Positions 39,346-48,599 of a stretch of 64,000 nt of DNA are shown piece by piece. The notes beneath the pieces were generated by a model. That model had not been told where the DNA came from and searched no databases. It saw nothing but the letters and a program-made list of their open reading frames with translations. Both the position numbers and the translations under genes were made by a program. Position 1 is the stretch's first letter, and every line of letters starts with the position of its first letter. The DNA is from Rhodospirillales bacterium (lineage in GTDB: Bacteria; Pseudomonadota; Alphaproteobacteria; Acetobacterales; Acetobacteraceae), in assembly GCA_028869995.1 (NCBI GenBank), contig JAGWQN010000127.1, positions 1-64,000 on the forward strand. The letters run 5' to 3'.

Positions 39346-39807
39346 ATGAGCGAGGCGCCGGACGCGGCGGCGCGCACGCGCGCGATCCATCGCGCCGTCT
39401 CCCGCTTCTGCCGTGCACGCGGCTGGGCTCCCCTCGCCGAAGTGCCGCTGCCCAATGGCCGGCGCGCGGACATCCTGGCGCTGCTGCCCGATCGCCGCTT
39501 CATCTGCATCGAGGTCAAGTCAGGGCGCGCGGACTACGAGAGCGACCGGAAATGGCAGGAATACCGTGACTATTGCGACCGGCTGTTCTTCGCGGTCGAC
39601 CCCGATTTCCCCCGTGCGCTGATCCCCGAGACCACGGGCCTCATCGTCGCCGCGGACGGCGAGGCGGTGGAACTGCGCGCGGCACCCGAGCACCGGCTGC
39701 CCACCGCGCGCCGTCATGCGCTGCTCGCTGCCTTCGCCGCGCTCGCGGCCGACCGGCTCAACACCCTCCTCGATCCGCTGCCGTCGGCGACATCGCGGCC
39801 GGACTGA
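39346..39807 (+). CDS. mmcB: MmcB family DNA repair protein
   Basis: 153 residues with a PD-(D/E)xK nuclease-like core: an early RADILAL strand, FICIEVKSGRADYESDRKW with the E-x-K pair, and FFAVDPDFPRALIPE. MmcB is a LexA-controlled protein of Caulobacter and other alphaproteobacteria that protects against mitomycin C damage. No LexA-type operator is evident in the 30 bases upstream, so the gene may be read with phhB. Function is taken from the family. Confidence 0.88.
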   Translation: MSEAPDAAARTRAIHRAVSRFCRARGWAPLAEVPLPNGRRADILALLPDRRFICIEVKSGRADYESDRKWQEYRDYCDRLFFAVDPDFPRALIPETTGLIVAADGEAVELRAAPEHRLPTARRHALLAAFAALAADRLNTLLDPLPSATSRPD

Positions 39808-39900
39808 TCGGGGACTCCCGCCCGGCCGCTTCCGGGGCTAGGCTTCGCGGCGAAGGGCGTCACGCCCGCGGGGCGCCCTCATCAACGAGAGGGGAACGCT

Positions 39901-41865
39901 ATGCCCGGAGACAATGCCGCAAGAAGCCCTCGCACGGTCGCCCTGGTGGGGCCGTCGGGGAGCGGGAAGTCCACGCTCTTCGAGGCGCTGCTGGAGGCGG
40001 CCGGATCTCCCGCCCGCAGGCCGGCCGACCCGCGCAACCGCCCGCCGACCACCGAGGCGCGGCTCAGCCATACCAGCTACCTGGGCGACGAATGGGCGAT
40101 CCTCGATTGCCCTGGCTCCGTTGAGTTCGCCTACGAGGCGGCTGCGGCGCTCAGCGTGGCGGACATCGCCATCGTCGTCTGCGATCCCGCGCCTTCGCGT
40201 GCCCTGACCGTCGCACCCGTGCTGCACATGCTGGCCGAGCAGCGCATTCCCCACCTGGTGCTGATCAACAAGATCGACACGCTGGAGGGCGGGCTCTCGG
40301 AGACCCTCGCCGCGCTGCAGGCTCAGGCCCGTATGCCGCTCGCGTTGTGCCAGGTGCCGATGACGGAGGCCGGCCGCATAACCGGCTATGTCGATCTCGT
40401 CAGCGATCGCGCCTACCGCTATCGCAGCGGACAGGCCTCGGAAATGATGGCCGTGTCCTCGGAGATGCAGAAGGTCGAGCAGGACGCCCTGGACAAGCTG
40501 GTCGAGGTGCTGGCCGACCACGACGACGCGCTGCTCGAAAAAGTGCTGGAGGACGTGAAGCCGACGCCTGCGGAACTCTATGCCGACCTGCGCAAGGATC
40601 TCGCCGCGGGCGATGTGGTCGAGGTGCTGCTCGGCGCGGGGCAGGAAATGCATGGCGTGCGCCGGCTGTGGAAGAAGCTCCGCCACGACACGCCCTTCGT
40701 CCAACAGACGGCAGCACGGCTCGGCATCGCTGCGTCGGGCCCGGTGCTGGGCCAGGTGTTCCGGACCCAGCATGCGGGGCATGCGGGCAAGCTTTCCTTC
40801 GCCCGGATCTGGCGGGGCACGTTGCAGGACGGGGTGACCCTCGCTGGCAGCCGGCTCGGCGGCATCCAGCGCTTCCCCGCCGGCGAGGCGGCCAAGGTCA
40901 ACCAGGCCCAGGCCGGGGAGGTGGTCGCACTCGGCCGTCTCGACACCCTCGCCACCGGCGCGACGCTCGGCACGCAAGGCGGCGAGACCCTGGCCTTCCC
41001 GCCGCCGCCCTCGCCCGTCTACGCGCTCGCCATCGCCACCACGGATCGCAAGGACGACGTGAAGCTCTCCGGCGCGATGCAGAAGCTGCTCGAGGAGGAT
41101 CCCTCGCTCACGATCACGCACACCGAGGCCGGCGAGACAGTCCTGCACGGCCAGGGAGAGATCCACCTCAACGCCGCGATCGACCGGCTGGGCCGCATCG
41201 GCGGGCTCAAGGTGAGCAGCCACACCCCCCAGGTCGCCTATCGCGAAACGATCCGGCACGGCGTGCACGAGCATGGGCGGCTGAAACGCCAGACCGGCGG
41301 CCATGGCCAGTTCGCCGATGTCAAGATCGAGATCGCGCCTCGCCCGCGGGGTGCCGGCTTCGAATTCATCGACCGCGTCGTCGGCGGCGCCGTGCCGCGC
41401 AACTTCATCCCGGCCGTCGGCGAGGCCGCCGAGGAGGCTGCCCGCAAGGGACCGTTCGGCTATCCCGTCGTCGACATCGCCGTGACCCTCCATGATGGGC
41501 AGTTCCACAGCGTCGACAGCTCTGACATGGCGTTCCGCACCGCGACGCGCACCGCCATGCAGGAGGGGCTGGCGAAGGCCGATCCGGTGCTGCTGGAGCC
41601 GATCGAACGGGTGACGATCAGCGTGCCGAACGACTTCACCGCTCGCGCCCAACGGCTGCTGACGGGCCGGCGCGGTCAGATCCTGGGTTATGCCGAACGC
41701 GTCGGCTGGCCCGGCTGGGACGACGTCGAGGCGCTGGTGCCGGCAGCAGAGCTGCACGACATGATCATCGAGCTGCGCTCGCAGACGATGGGGCTCGGCA
41801 CCTTCACCCGCCGCTTCGATCATCTCGCCGAGTCCCGCGGGGAGGCGCGACGCGGCGCTGCCTAA
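39901..41865 (+). CDS. EF-G-like translational GTPase, divergent paralogue
   Basis: 654 residues with the domain order of elongation factor G. G1 is GPSGSGKST (17-25), G3 is DCPGSVEF (69-76) and G4 is NKID (123-126). A domain II (about 290-380) and domains III-V follow, including HGQGEIHLNAAIDRL and QTGGHGQFADVKIEI. It is shorter than EF-G (about 700). The catalytic His of the usual DTPGHVDF is replaced by Ser, and the RGITI switch I block is absent. It is therefore unlikely to be the main translocase and fits the EF-G-like group of unknown role seen in many bacteria. AGGGG precedes the ATG. Confidence 0.85.
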   Translation: MPGDNAARSPRTVALVGPSGSGKSTLFEALLEAAGSPARRPADPRNRPPTTEARLSHTSYLGDEWAILDCPGSVEFAYEAAAALSVADIAIVVCDPAPSRALTVAPVLHMLAEQRIPHLVLINKIDTLEGGLSETLAALQAQARMPLALCQVPMTEAGRITGYVDLVSDRAYRYRSGQASEMMAVSSEMQKVEQDALDKLVEVLADHDDALLEKVLEDVKPTPAELYADLRKDLAAGDVVEVLLGAGQEMHGVRRLWKKLRHDTPFVQQTAARLGIAASGPVLGQVFRTQHAGHAGKLSFARIWRGTLQDGVTLAGSRLGGIQRFPAGEAAKVNQAQAGEVVALGRLDTLATGATLGTQGGETLAFPPPPSPVYALAIATTDRKDDVKLSGAMQKLLEEDPSLTITHTEAGETVLHGQGEIHLNAAIDRLGRIGGLKVSSHTPQVAYRETIRHGVHEHGRLKRQTGGHGQFADVKIEIAPRPRGAGFEFIDRVVGGAVPRNFIPAVGEAAEEAARKGPFGYPVVDIAVTLHDGQFHSVDSSDMAFRTATRTAMQEGLAKADPVLLEPIERVTISVPNDFTARAQRLLTGRRGQILGYAERVGWPGWDDVEALVPAAELHDMIIELRSQTMGLGTFTRRFDHLAESRGEARRGAA

Positions 41866-41952
41866 GGGCCCACATCCGGCCCGATGAGTCGGTCTGGCCG
41901 GAGGTCTGGCGGGGAGAACGGGCGCCGGGCGCGTGCCGTCGCGGGAGCTCGC

Positions 41953-43566
41953 CTACTCAAGGATCTCGTGTGCCGCCGGCTTTGCCGCCGTAAAGCCGGG
42001 GCGGCGCATCAGGAACAGCAGCAGCACGGCCGGCAACGAGGTCCATACCATCAGCTTGAAGTCGTCGATGTAGCCGATGACGCTGGCCTGGAAGTTGATC
42101 ATCTGGTCGAGCACCATGGCGCCCAGCGGGTTGTTGGGCGAGACGGCAGCACCATAGGGGATCGTGGTCGTCATCGGCATCCCGAGCGGGGGCAGCGCCA
42201 GCGCCGAGCCGAGCGGGTTGATCGGCGCCATCGCCGCTCCCGGTCCGGCGCCGAGGATCCGGTTGAGGGGCGTGATCAGTGCCGCGAGCGAGGAATGGAC
42301 GATCTGCTGGTGGCGCGCCAGCATCAGTTCCGTGACCGAAACGCCGATCGCGGATCCGATGTTGCGGAACAGACTCAGCAGCGCCGTGCCGTCGCCGCGC
42401 AGCGCCGGATCAACGGTCGCAAAGGCTACGACCTGCAGCGGCACGAAGACGAAGCCCATCGCGAAACCCTGGATCACGATGGTGAAGATAATCTCCTGCT
42501 CGCCGACATCGGGTGTCCACGTCGACATGCGCCAGAACGACCAGCTCATCACCAGCACGCCGAAGCCCATCAGCTTGCGTGGATCCATGCGCGCCGTGAG
42601 TCGCCCGACCAGCATCATCGCGATCATGGTGCCGATGCCGCGCGGTGCCATGATGAGGCCCGCGCTCAGCACCGGATAACCACCCAGCGTCTGCAGATAG
42701 GGAGCGAGGAGCGCCGACGACGCGAGCAGCACGACGCCGATCGAAAACATCAACCCCGATGCGGCGGAGAAGTTGCCGTTGCGGAAGATACGCGGAGGGA
42801 TGAAGGGCTTTTCAGACGTGAAGATGTGCACGAGGAAGAGATAGAGGCCCAGGCCCGCGAGCACCGCTTCGACGACGATTTCCCGTGAGCCGAACCAGTC
42901 CTTCGTCTCGCCGCGGTCCAGCATCATCTGCAAAGCGCCAACACCGAGCGCCAGCACCAGGAAGCCAATCCAGTCGAAGCGCATACCCTTGTTCGGCTCC
43001 GGGCGGGGCATGAAGACCATGAGGCCCACGACCGCCAGGATGCCGAACGGCAGATTGACGTAGAAGACCCAGCGCCAGTTGTAGAATTCGGTCAGATAGC
43101 CGCCGAGTGTCGGACCAAGAATGGGCCCGACCATGACACCCATGCCCCAGATCGCCATCGCCTGGCCGCGTTGCTCGACCGGATAGATGTCGAGCAGGGT
43201 CGCCTGCGACAAGGGCACGAGCGCCGCGCCGAACATGCCCTGGATCAGGCGGAATGCGACCATCTGCGACAGAGACTGCGCTGCTCCACAGGCCATCGAC
43301 GCAACGGTGAATCCAACAAGGCTCGCAATGAAGAGTTGCTTGCGGCCGAAGCGCATCGCGAGCCAGCCGACGGGCGCCGTCATGATCGCGGCGGCGATGA
43401 CGTAGGACGTCAGAACCCAGGTAATCTGGTCGGCGGTCGCGGCGAGCGAGCCCTGCATGTAGGGAAGCGCGACGTTCGCGATCGTAGAGTCCAGCGCCTG
43501 CATCAGCGTCGCCGCCATCAGGCAGACGGTGATGAGCCCGCGATGGGGCGTCGCGTGCGGATTCAT
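41953..43566 (-). CDS. emrB: DHA2-type MFS multidrug efflux permease (EmrB-like)
   Basis: 537 residues with about 14 hydrophobic helices. LDSTIANVALPYMQGSL is the DHA2 motif in TM1, GWLAMRFGRKQLF the loop 2-3 motif A, and GPILGPTLGGYL the antiporter motif C in TM5. It exports drugs or toxic compounds in exchange for protons. It is the last gene of a marR-emrA-emrB-type operon, 15 bases after the membrane-fusion gene. The substrate is unknown. Confidence 0.92.
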   Translation of the reverse strand: MNPHATPHRGLITVCLMAATLMQALDSTIANVALPYMQGSLAATADQITWVLTSYVIAAAIMTAPVGWLAMRFGRKQLFIASLVGFTVASMACGAAQSLSQMVAFRLIQGMFGAALVPLSQATLLDIYPVEQRGQAMAIWGMGVMVGPILGPTLGGYLTEFYNWRWVFYVNLPFGILAVVGLMVFMPRPEPNKGMRFDWIGFLVLALGVGALQMMLDRGETKDWFGSREIVVEAVLAGLGLYLFLVHIFTSEKPFIPPRIFRNGNFSAASGLMFSIGVVLLASSALLAPYLQTLGGYPVLSAGLIMAPRGIGTMIAMMLVGRLTARMDPRKLMGFGVLVMSWSFWRMSTWTPDVGEQEIIFTIVIQGFAMGFVFVPLQVVAFATVDPALRGDGTALLSLFRNIGSAIGVSVTELMLARHQQIVHSSLAALITPLNRILGAGPGAAMAPINPLGSALALPPLGMPMTTTIPYGAAVSPNNPLGAMVLDQMINFQASVIGYIDDFKLMVWTSLPAVLLLFLMRRPGFTAAKPAAHEILE

Positions 43567-43581
43567 GGCGCGTCCGAGCCG

Positions 43582-44676
43582 TTACCAGGGCCAGAGATCG
43601 GACAGCGTGCGCACGTGACGCGTGTCGATATCGACGGTCACGCTCATGCCCGCGCGCAGCACGGGCGCGTCGCGTGTCGGATCAAGAGCGATACGCAGTG
43701 GGATCCGCTGCACGACCTTGACCCAGTTGCCGGACGCGTTCTGCGCCGGCAGCACGGAGAACTCCGCGCCGGACGCGGGCGCGACGCTCTGCACGACGCC
43801 CTTCCAGACACGACCCGGATACGTATCGACCGAAACATCGACCTTGTCGCCGGGCTTGACCCAGGTCAGCTCGGTTTCCTTCGGGTTCGCCTCGATCCAG
43901 ATATTCGTCGTCGAGACGAGGCCGAACGCAGCTGTCGCCGCCGGCAGATACGTCCCGGGCTGCAGGTTCGCCACCTGCGTCACGACGCCCGCAAACGGTG
44001 CGCGAACGATACTGTCCGCATATTGCCGCTGTGCCTCGGCGACGTTCGCCTGCGCCGCCTGGACGGCGGGCAGTTGATCGACCGGCAGATCCGGCCGGCC
44101 GCCGATCTGCATCAGCTGCACCTGCGCCTGCTCGCGCAGGGCGGCAAGCGTCGCGCCGTCCGCCGCAAGCTTGTAGCGCGCGGTATCGTACTCGGCGCGC
44201 GAAACGACGCTTTTGCCAACCAGTCGCGCGGCGCGCTCGTAGACGATGCGATCGGAGGCCACGTTCGCCGCCATCGCCGCCGCCTGCTGCAGCATACGCT
44301 TGTAGTCGTCCTGCTGCGCGGCCGCATTCGCCCGGGCACTGGCCAGCTCGGCATCGGCGTGGTCAAGCGCAATTCTGAAGGCGCGCGGATCGAGCCGGAA
44401 CAGAACCTGCCCCTTACTCACGCGTTCGCCCTCGTGGACGTCCACGCTCGCGACGATGCCGGAAACGTCCGTTGCCACCAGCAGCCTGCCGGCGCGCACG
44501 TAAGAGTCGTCGATTGCGACCCAGCGTCCGCTTCGCAACCACAGGGTCACCGAGGCGACCAGCACGATGGCGATCCCCCCGAGCATCAGCAGCGGGCGCA
44601 GCACCTGCCGGCGGCTGCGCTGCCTCACGGCCGGTTCGGCGCTGCCGACGCGCGCGCTTGCGGTTGCCTGAGACAT
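43582..44676 (-). CDS. emrA: HlyD/EmrA-type membrane fusion protein
   Basis: 364 residues. One N-terminal transmembrane helix (about 30-48) is followed by a lipoyl-like half (VDVHEGERVSKGQVLFRLDP), a coiled-coil hairpin (about 110-215), the second lipoyl half (ADSIVRAPFAGVVTQVANLQPGTY) and beta-barrel domains. It links the EmrB permease to an outer-membrane factor, not encoded here. Its ATG shares one base with the stop of the marR-like gene (TGATG), so the operon is translationally coupled. Confidence 0.92.
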   Translation of the reverse strand: MSQATASARVGSAEPAVRQRSRRQVLRPLLMLGGIAIVLVASVTLWLRSGRWVAIDDSYVRAGRLLVATDVSGIVASVDVHEGERVSKGQVLFRLDPRAFRIALDHADAELASARANAAAQQDDYKRMLQQAAAMAANVASDRIVYERAARLVGKSVVSRAEYDTARYKLAADGATLAALREQAQVQLMQIGGRPDLPVDQLPAVQAAQANVAEAQRQYADSIVRAPFAGVVTQVANLQPGTYLPAATAAFGLVSTTNIWIEANPKETELTWVKPGDKVDVSVDTYPGRVWKGVVQSVAPASGAEFSVLPAQNASGNWVKVVQRIPLRIALDPTRDAPVLRAGMSVTVDIDTRHVRTLSDLWPW

Positions 44677-45122
44677 CAGGCTACCTCCGTCTCACGCGCC
44701 CGCAAACCCGCGACGACGTTTTCCTTCATCCGCACCATCGCCGCTTCCACCGTTGCGATCTCCGTCCGCGAGAGCCCCTTGGTGATCGCCTCGAGCATGG
44801 CTGCCCGCTCCTGCGCGAGCGCCTTCAGCACCGGGGCGGCTCCTCGGGTCAGGTGCAGCCGCCAGATGCGCCGGTCTGAGGGGTCGTCGCGACGCTGCAC
44901 CAGGCCGTGCGCCTCGAGCCGGTCGATCAGCCGCGCGATGGTAATCGGCTCGACCTCGAGGATCTCGGCCAGCTCCTTCTGCGACAGCCCGGCCTGGCGC
45001 TCGAGATGAATGATAATCTTCCACTGCGCCAGCGTGAGGCCCTGGCTCGAGGCGCGGCGGTCCGCTTCCATCCGGGAGTGCCGGGCGAGGTCATGCAGCA
45101 GCGACAGGAGATCAAGGTTCAT
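44676..45122 (-). CDS. MarR-family repressor of the efflux operon
   Basis: 148 residues with the MarR winged helix: GLTLAQWKIIIHLERQAGLSQKELAEILEVEP (in part the helix-turn-helix), ARLIDRLEAHGLVQRRDDPSDRR the wing. It is the first gene of the efflux operon and probably represses it. The ATG at 45122 is favoured over 45170 because a sigma-70-like promoter lies at 45130-45157, inside the longer reading. That places the transcription start at or just before this ATG, so the message may be leaderless. A palindrome between the promoter elements is a candidate operator. Confidence 0.9.
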   Translation of the reverse strand: MNLDLLSLLHDLARHSRMEADRRASSQGLTLAQWKIIIHLERQAGLSQKELAEILEVEPITIARLIDRLEAHGLVQRRDDPSDRRIWRLHLTRGAAPVLKALAQERAAMLEAITKGLSRTEIATVEAAMVRMKENVVAGLRARETEVA

Positions 45123-45128
45123 GGGCCT

Positions 45129-45150
45129 TATAATAAGCAGCGTTATGATA
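45129..45150. promoter_or_regulatory. candidate MarR operator (imperfect palindrome)
   Basis: TAT-A-ATAA, six bases, TTAT-G-ATA forms a 22-base imperfect palindrome with TATNATAA half-sites. It lies between and over the -10 and -35 elements of the efflux operon promoter, a standard autorepressor position for MarR proteins. Binding is inferred from position and symmetry only. Confidence 0.5.
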
Positions 45151-45157
45151 TTGTCAG
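45130..45157 (-). promoter_or_regulatory. promoter of the marR-emrAB operon
   Basis: On the minus strand CTGACA (45157-45152) and TATTAT (45135-45130) are 16 bases apart and each matches 5 of 6 consensus positions. The ATG at 45122 begins 8 bases past the -10 element, so transcription would start at or next to the start codon. Confidence 0.6.
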
Positions 45158-45233
45158 CTGCGCGACCCATGCGGTCAGAGCAGGCCAGCCACTCCGCTGC
45201 CTCGTCCGCTCGCGCCGCGCCGAGCCCTGAGGC

Positions 45234-46397
45234 TCACCGGGCGGAGAGCACCTCCAGGGTTTCCCGAGCGATCGTCGCCTCCTCGTCGGTCGGGATGACG
45301 TAGCCGGCCACCTTGCTGTCGGTGGCCGAAATCAGCGTGCTGTTCGTCGCGTTGCACGCGGGATCGAGCTCGAGCCCGAGCCAGGCGCATCGTTCGGCGA
45401 TGGCGGCTCGGATTGCCGGCGCGTTCTCGCCGATCCCGGCGGTGAAGACGACGGCGTCGAGCCCACCCATCGACGCCGCCAGGGCCGCGAAAGCCGTGGC
45501 CGCCCGGTAGGCGAAGACACCGAGCGCCATCCGCGCCCGAGGGCCGCCATCGGCAAGCAGATCGCGGACGTCGCCCGAGAGCCCGGAAAGGCCCTTCAGT
45601 CCGCTTTCGTAATAGAGGAGGTGTTCGATGGCCTTGGCATCCATCCCCTGCTCGGCGAGATAGAGCACGACGCCGGCATCGAGCTGTCCCGGGCGCGTGC
45701 CCATGACCAGCCCCTCGAGGGCGGTAAAGCCCATGGTGCTGTCCACGCTGCGCCCGCCGACCATGGCGCAGGCGGAGCAGCCCGAGCCCAGATGGGCCAC
45801 GATCACCCGTCCGGCGGCCTGTGCCGGCGCGAGCTCGGCGAAGCGCCGCGCGATCCAGGCGTAGGACAGGCCGTGGAACCCGTATCGCCGCACCCCCTGC
45901 GCATAGAGCGCCTCGGGCAATGCGTAACGATCCACGATCTCGGAGTGGCCGCGATGAAAAGCGGTATCGAAGCAGGCGACCTGCGGCAGCGATGGCGCGT
46001 GGCTGCGCAGGCGCCGGATGGGATCGAGGTTATGCGGCTGGTGCAGAGGAGCCAGGGGCACCAGTGCATCGAGCTCCGCCAGCAAGGCGTCGTCGATCAG
46101 CGCCGGTCCGAGATGCCTCGCGCCCCCGTGCACCACCCGATGGCCGACCGCGAACGGCGCCCCACCACCGTGCTCGCCGAGCCAGCCGAGCAGCGCGGCC
46201 AGCGGATCCTCGCCCGCCCCCAGCACGCGCTCGACGACACGCCCCTCCACGCCGCGTGCCGTGAAGTGTGGCGCATCGCTGGCCAGCCGCTCGATCTGTC
46301 CGCGCAGCATGCGTCGTGGCGCCGCCCCGGTCACCTGAAAGGTCTCGAACTTGAGACTGGAGCTTCCGGCGTTGATGACCAGCAGCGGGCCCGTCAT
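45234..46397 (-). CDS. ackA: acetate kinase family protein
   Basis: 387 residues of the ASKHA fold. LLVINAGSSSLKFE opens the protein, VAHLGSGCSACAMVGGRSVDSTMGFTALEG contains the phosphate-binding motif, and GGLDAVVFTAGIGENAPAIR the C-terminal signature. It interconverts acetyl (or propionyl/butyryl) phosphate and ADP with the acid and ATP. Its ATG overlaps the stop of the acyltransferase gene as ATGA, so the acyl-phosphate pathway is encoded as a coupled pair. Confidence 0.93.
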   Translation of the reverse strand: MTGPLLVINAGSSSLKFETFQVTGAAPRRMLRGQIERLASDAPHFTARGVEGRVVERVLGAGEDPLAALLGWLGEHGGGAPFAVGHRVVHGGARHLGPALIDDALLAELDALVPLAPLHQPHNLDPIRRLRSHAPSLPQVACFDTAFHRGHSEIVDRYALPEALYAQGVRRYGFHGLSYAWIARRFAELAPAQAAGRVIVAHLGSGCSACAMVGGRSVDSTMGFTALEGLVMGTRPGQLDAGVVLYLAEQGMDAKAIEHLLYYESGLKGLSGLSGDVRDLLADGGPRARMALGVFAYRAATAFAALAASMGGLDAVVFTAGIGENAPAIRAAIAERCAWLGLELDPACNATNSTLISATDSKVAGYVIPTDEEATIARETLEVLSAR

Positions 46398-47344
46398 GCC
46401 ATCGCCTCGGCGGTGGCCTCCGCGAGATGTTGCGAATAGAGAACGGCAACGGCGCAGGAGGCGAGCCGCGTACGCTGGCTGTCGGCACGGCTGGTGAGGA
46501 TGATCGGCACGCGCGCGCCCATCACGATCCCGGCGGCATCGGCACCGCCGAGGAAGGTCAGGTTCTTCGCCAGCATGTTCCCCGCCTCGAGATCGGGGAC
46601 CAGCAGCACCTGGGCCCGCCCCGCGACCTCGGACTCAATCCCCTTGATGCGCGCCGCTTCGGGGTCGATCGCGTTGTCGAGCGCGAGCGGCCCGTCGAGC
46701 AATCCGCCGACGATCTGGTGACGTTCCGCCATCTTGCACAGCGCTGCGGCGTCGATGGTGCTCGGGATCTTCTGTGTCACGGTCTCGACCGCCGAGAGGA
46801 TGGCAACCCGCGGCGCCCCCAGGCCCAGCCCCCTATGAAGATCGATGACGTTACGAACGATATCGGCCTTCGTTTCGAGGTCGGGTGAAATATTGATGGC
46901 CGCGTCGGTGATGAACAATGGCTCCCGGTAGCGCGGTACGTCCATGATGAAGACATGGCTGATCCGCCGCCCCGTCCGCAGGCCGGTATCGTGCGCAACC
47001 ACGGCCCCCATCAGTTCGTCCGTGTGCAGCGAGCCCTTCATCAGCATGTGCGCGCGTCCCTCGCGCACCAGCGCAACGGCCCGGTCCGCGCTGGCGTGGC
47101 TGTGCGGCGTGTCCTCGACCGGCACGCCCGCGAGATCGAGCCCCGCCTCCGCCGCAGCGCGCTGGATGCGCGCCTGCGGCCCCACCAGGATCGGCGCGAT
47201 CAGCTTCTCGCGCGCCGCCTCGAGCGCCGCGCCGAGCGAGGGCACGTCGCAAGGATGAACCACGGCGCAGGCCACCGGCGGGATCGCCGCGGCCCGCGCG
47301 ATCAGCGCCTCGTAGTGCTGATGCCCGCTAGCCGACATTTCCAT
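46394..47344 (-). CDS. phosphate acetyl/butyryltransferase
   Basis: 316 residues of the Pta/Ptb family: LIAPILVGPQARIQ near the start, HMLMKGSLHTDELM, FITDAAINISPDLETKADIVRN, and KNLTFLGGADAAGIVMGARVPIILTSRADS at the end. It converts an acyl-CoA and phosphate to acyl phosphate, which the next gene's kinase uses to make ATP. It lies 1 base after the frmA stop. Length and motifs fit the Ptb-like branch rather than the long Pta. Acetyl versus butyryl preference cannot be read from sequence. A second ATG lies 6 bases in. Confidence 0.9.
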   Translation of the reverse strand: MEMSASGHQHYEALIARAAAIPPVACAVVHPCDVPSLGAALEAAREKLIAPILVGPQARIQRAAAEAGLDLAGVPVEDTPHSHASADRAVALVREGRAHMLMKGSLHTDELMGAVVAHDTGLRTGRRISHVFIMDVPRYREPLFITDAAINISPDLETKADIVRNVIDLHRGLGLGAPRVAILSAVETVTQKIPSTIDAAALCKMAERHQIVGGLLDGPLALDNAIDPEAARIKGIESEVAGRAQVLLVPDLEAGNMLAKNLTFLGGADAAGIVMGARVPIILTSRADSQRTRLASCAVAVLYSQHLAEATAEAMA

Positions 47345-47345
47345 C

Positions 47346-48455
47346 TCAGAACGTCACCACGGTACGGATGCTCTCGCCCCGGCGCATCATCTCAAAACCC
47401 TCGTTGATTCGCTCGAGCGGTATGACATGCGTGATCAGATCATCGATGTTGATGCGCCCGTCCATGTACCAGTCGACGATGCGCGGCACGTCGGTCCGGC
47501 CTCGCGCGCCACCGAACGCCGTTCCCATCCAGACGCGGCCGGTCACGAGTTGAAACGGCCGCGTGCTGATTTCCTGGCCCGCTCCAGCAACGCCGATGAT
47601 GATCGATTTGCCCCAGCCGCGATGGGCACATTCGAGCGCCTGCCGCATGACGTTGACGTTGCCGATGCACTCGAAACTGTAGTCGGCGCCGCCCTTGGTC
47701 AGAGCCACCAGGTGCGAGACGAGATCGCCCTTGACCTCGGCGGGATTGACGAAATCCGTCATGCCGAATTTTTCCGCGAGCGCCCGGCGTCCGGGATTGA
47801 GATCCACGCCGACGATCTGCTCGGCGCCGACCATCCTCAGCCCCTGCACCACGTTGAGGCCGATACCGCCGAGCCCGAAAACCACGGCGCGGCAGCCGGC
47901 CTCCGCCTTGGCGGTGTTGATGACGGCGCCGATGCCCGTCGTCACGCCGCAGCCGATGTAGCACACCTTCTCGAACGGCGCGTCCGCCCGGATCTTCGCC
48001 AGCGCGATCTCCGGCAGCACGGTATGGTTCGCGAAGGTCGAGGTCCCCATGTAGTGATAGACGGGCGCGCCGGAGCAGCGAAAGCGGCTGGTGCCGTCCG
48101 GCATCACGCCTTTCCCCTGGGTGGCGCGGATCGCGACGCAGAGATTGGTTTTGCGGCTGAGGCAATATTCGCACTGGCGGCACTCGGGCGTGTAGAGCGG
48201 GATCACATGGTCGCCTGGCCGCAGCGACGTGACGCCAGGCCCCGTCTCCACCACCACGCCCGCCCCCTCATGGCCCAGGATGCAGGGAAACAGCCCCTCG
48301 GGATCGGCGCCCGAAAGCGTGAACTCGTCCGTATGGCAGATGCCGGTGGCCTTGATCTCGACCAGCACCTCGCCTGCTTTCGGTCCCTCGATCTCGATCT
48401 CCTCGATGGACAGGGGCTGTCTCGCAGCATGGGCAACGGCGGCACGGGTCCTCAT
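47346..48455 (-). CDS. frmA: S-(hydroxymethyl)glutathione dehydrogenase / class III alcohol dehydrogenase
   Basis: 369 residues, the family's normal length. The catalytic zinc ligands lie in [19 protein letters not shown] and GHEGAGVV; the structural zinc cysteines in [17 protein letters not shown]; the NAD motif in [13 protein letters not shown]. It oxidises S-hydroxymethylglutathione (formaldehyde detoxification) and can reduce S-nitrosoglutathione. GAGGAG precedes the ATG at 48455. It leads an operon with the acyltransferase and kinase genes, an unusual partner set. No S-formylglutathione hydrolase is in the window. Confidence 0.93.
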   Translation of the reverse strand: MRTRAAVAHAARQPLSIEEIEIEGPKAGEVLVEIKATGICHTDEFTLSGADPEGLFPCILGHEGAGVVVETGPGVTSLRPGDHVIPLYTPECRQCEYCLSRKTNLCVAIRATQGKGVMPDGTSRFRCSGAPVYHYMGTSTFANHTVLPEIALAKIRADAPFEKVCYIGCGVTTGIGAVINTAKAEAGCRAVVFGLGGIGLNVVQGLRMVGAEQIVGVDLNPGRRALAEKFGMTDFVNPAEVKGDLVSHLVALTKGGADYSFECIGNVNVMRQALECAHRGWGKSIIIGVAGAGQEISTRPFQLVTGRVWMGTAFGGARGRTDVPRIVDWYMDGRINIDDLITHVIPLERINEGFEMMRRGESIRTVVTF

Positions 48456-48599
48456 GGCGGGCTCCTCGGCAAGATGATGGGGTGTTCTAGAGGCGAAGCA
48501 GGCCGGTGGCGAGCTTGGCGAGCCCGCCGTGGACCGCATGGCGCCGCGGGATACCGCGCGCCCCGCGAGGCCGCCACACGCGTGAGCCGCGGGCGGCGG

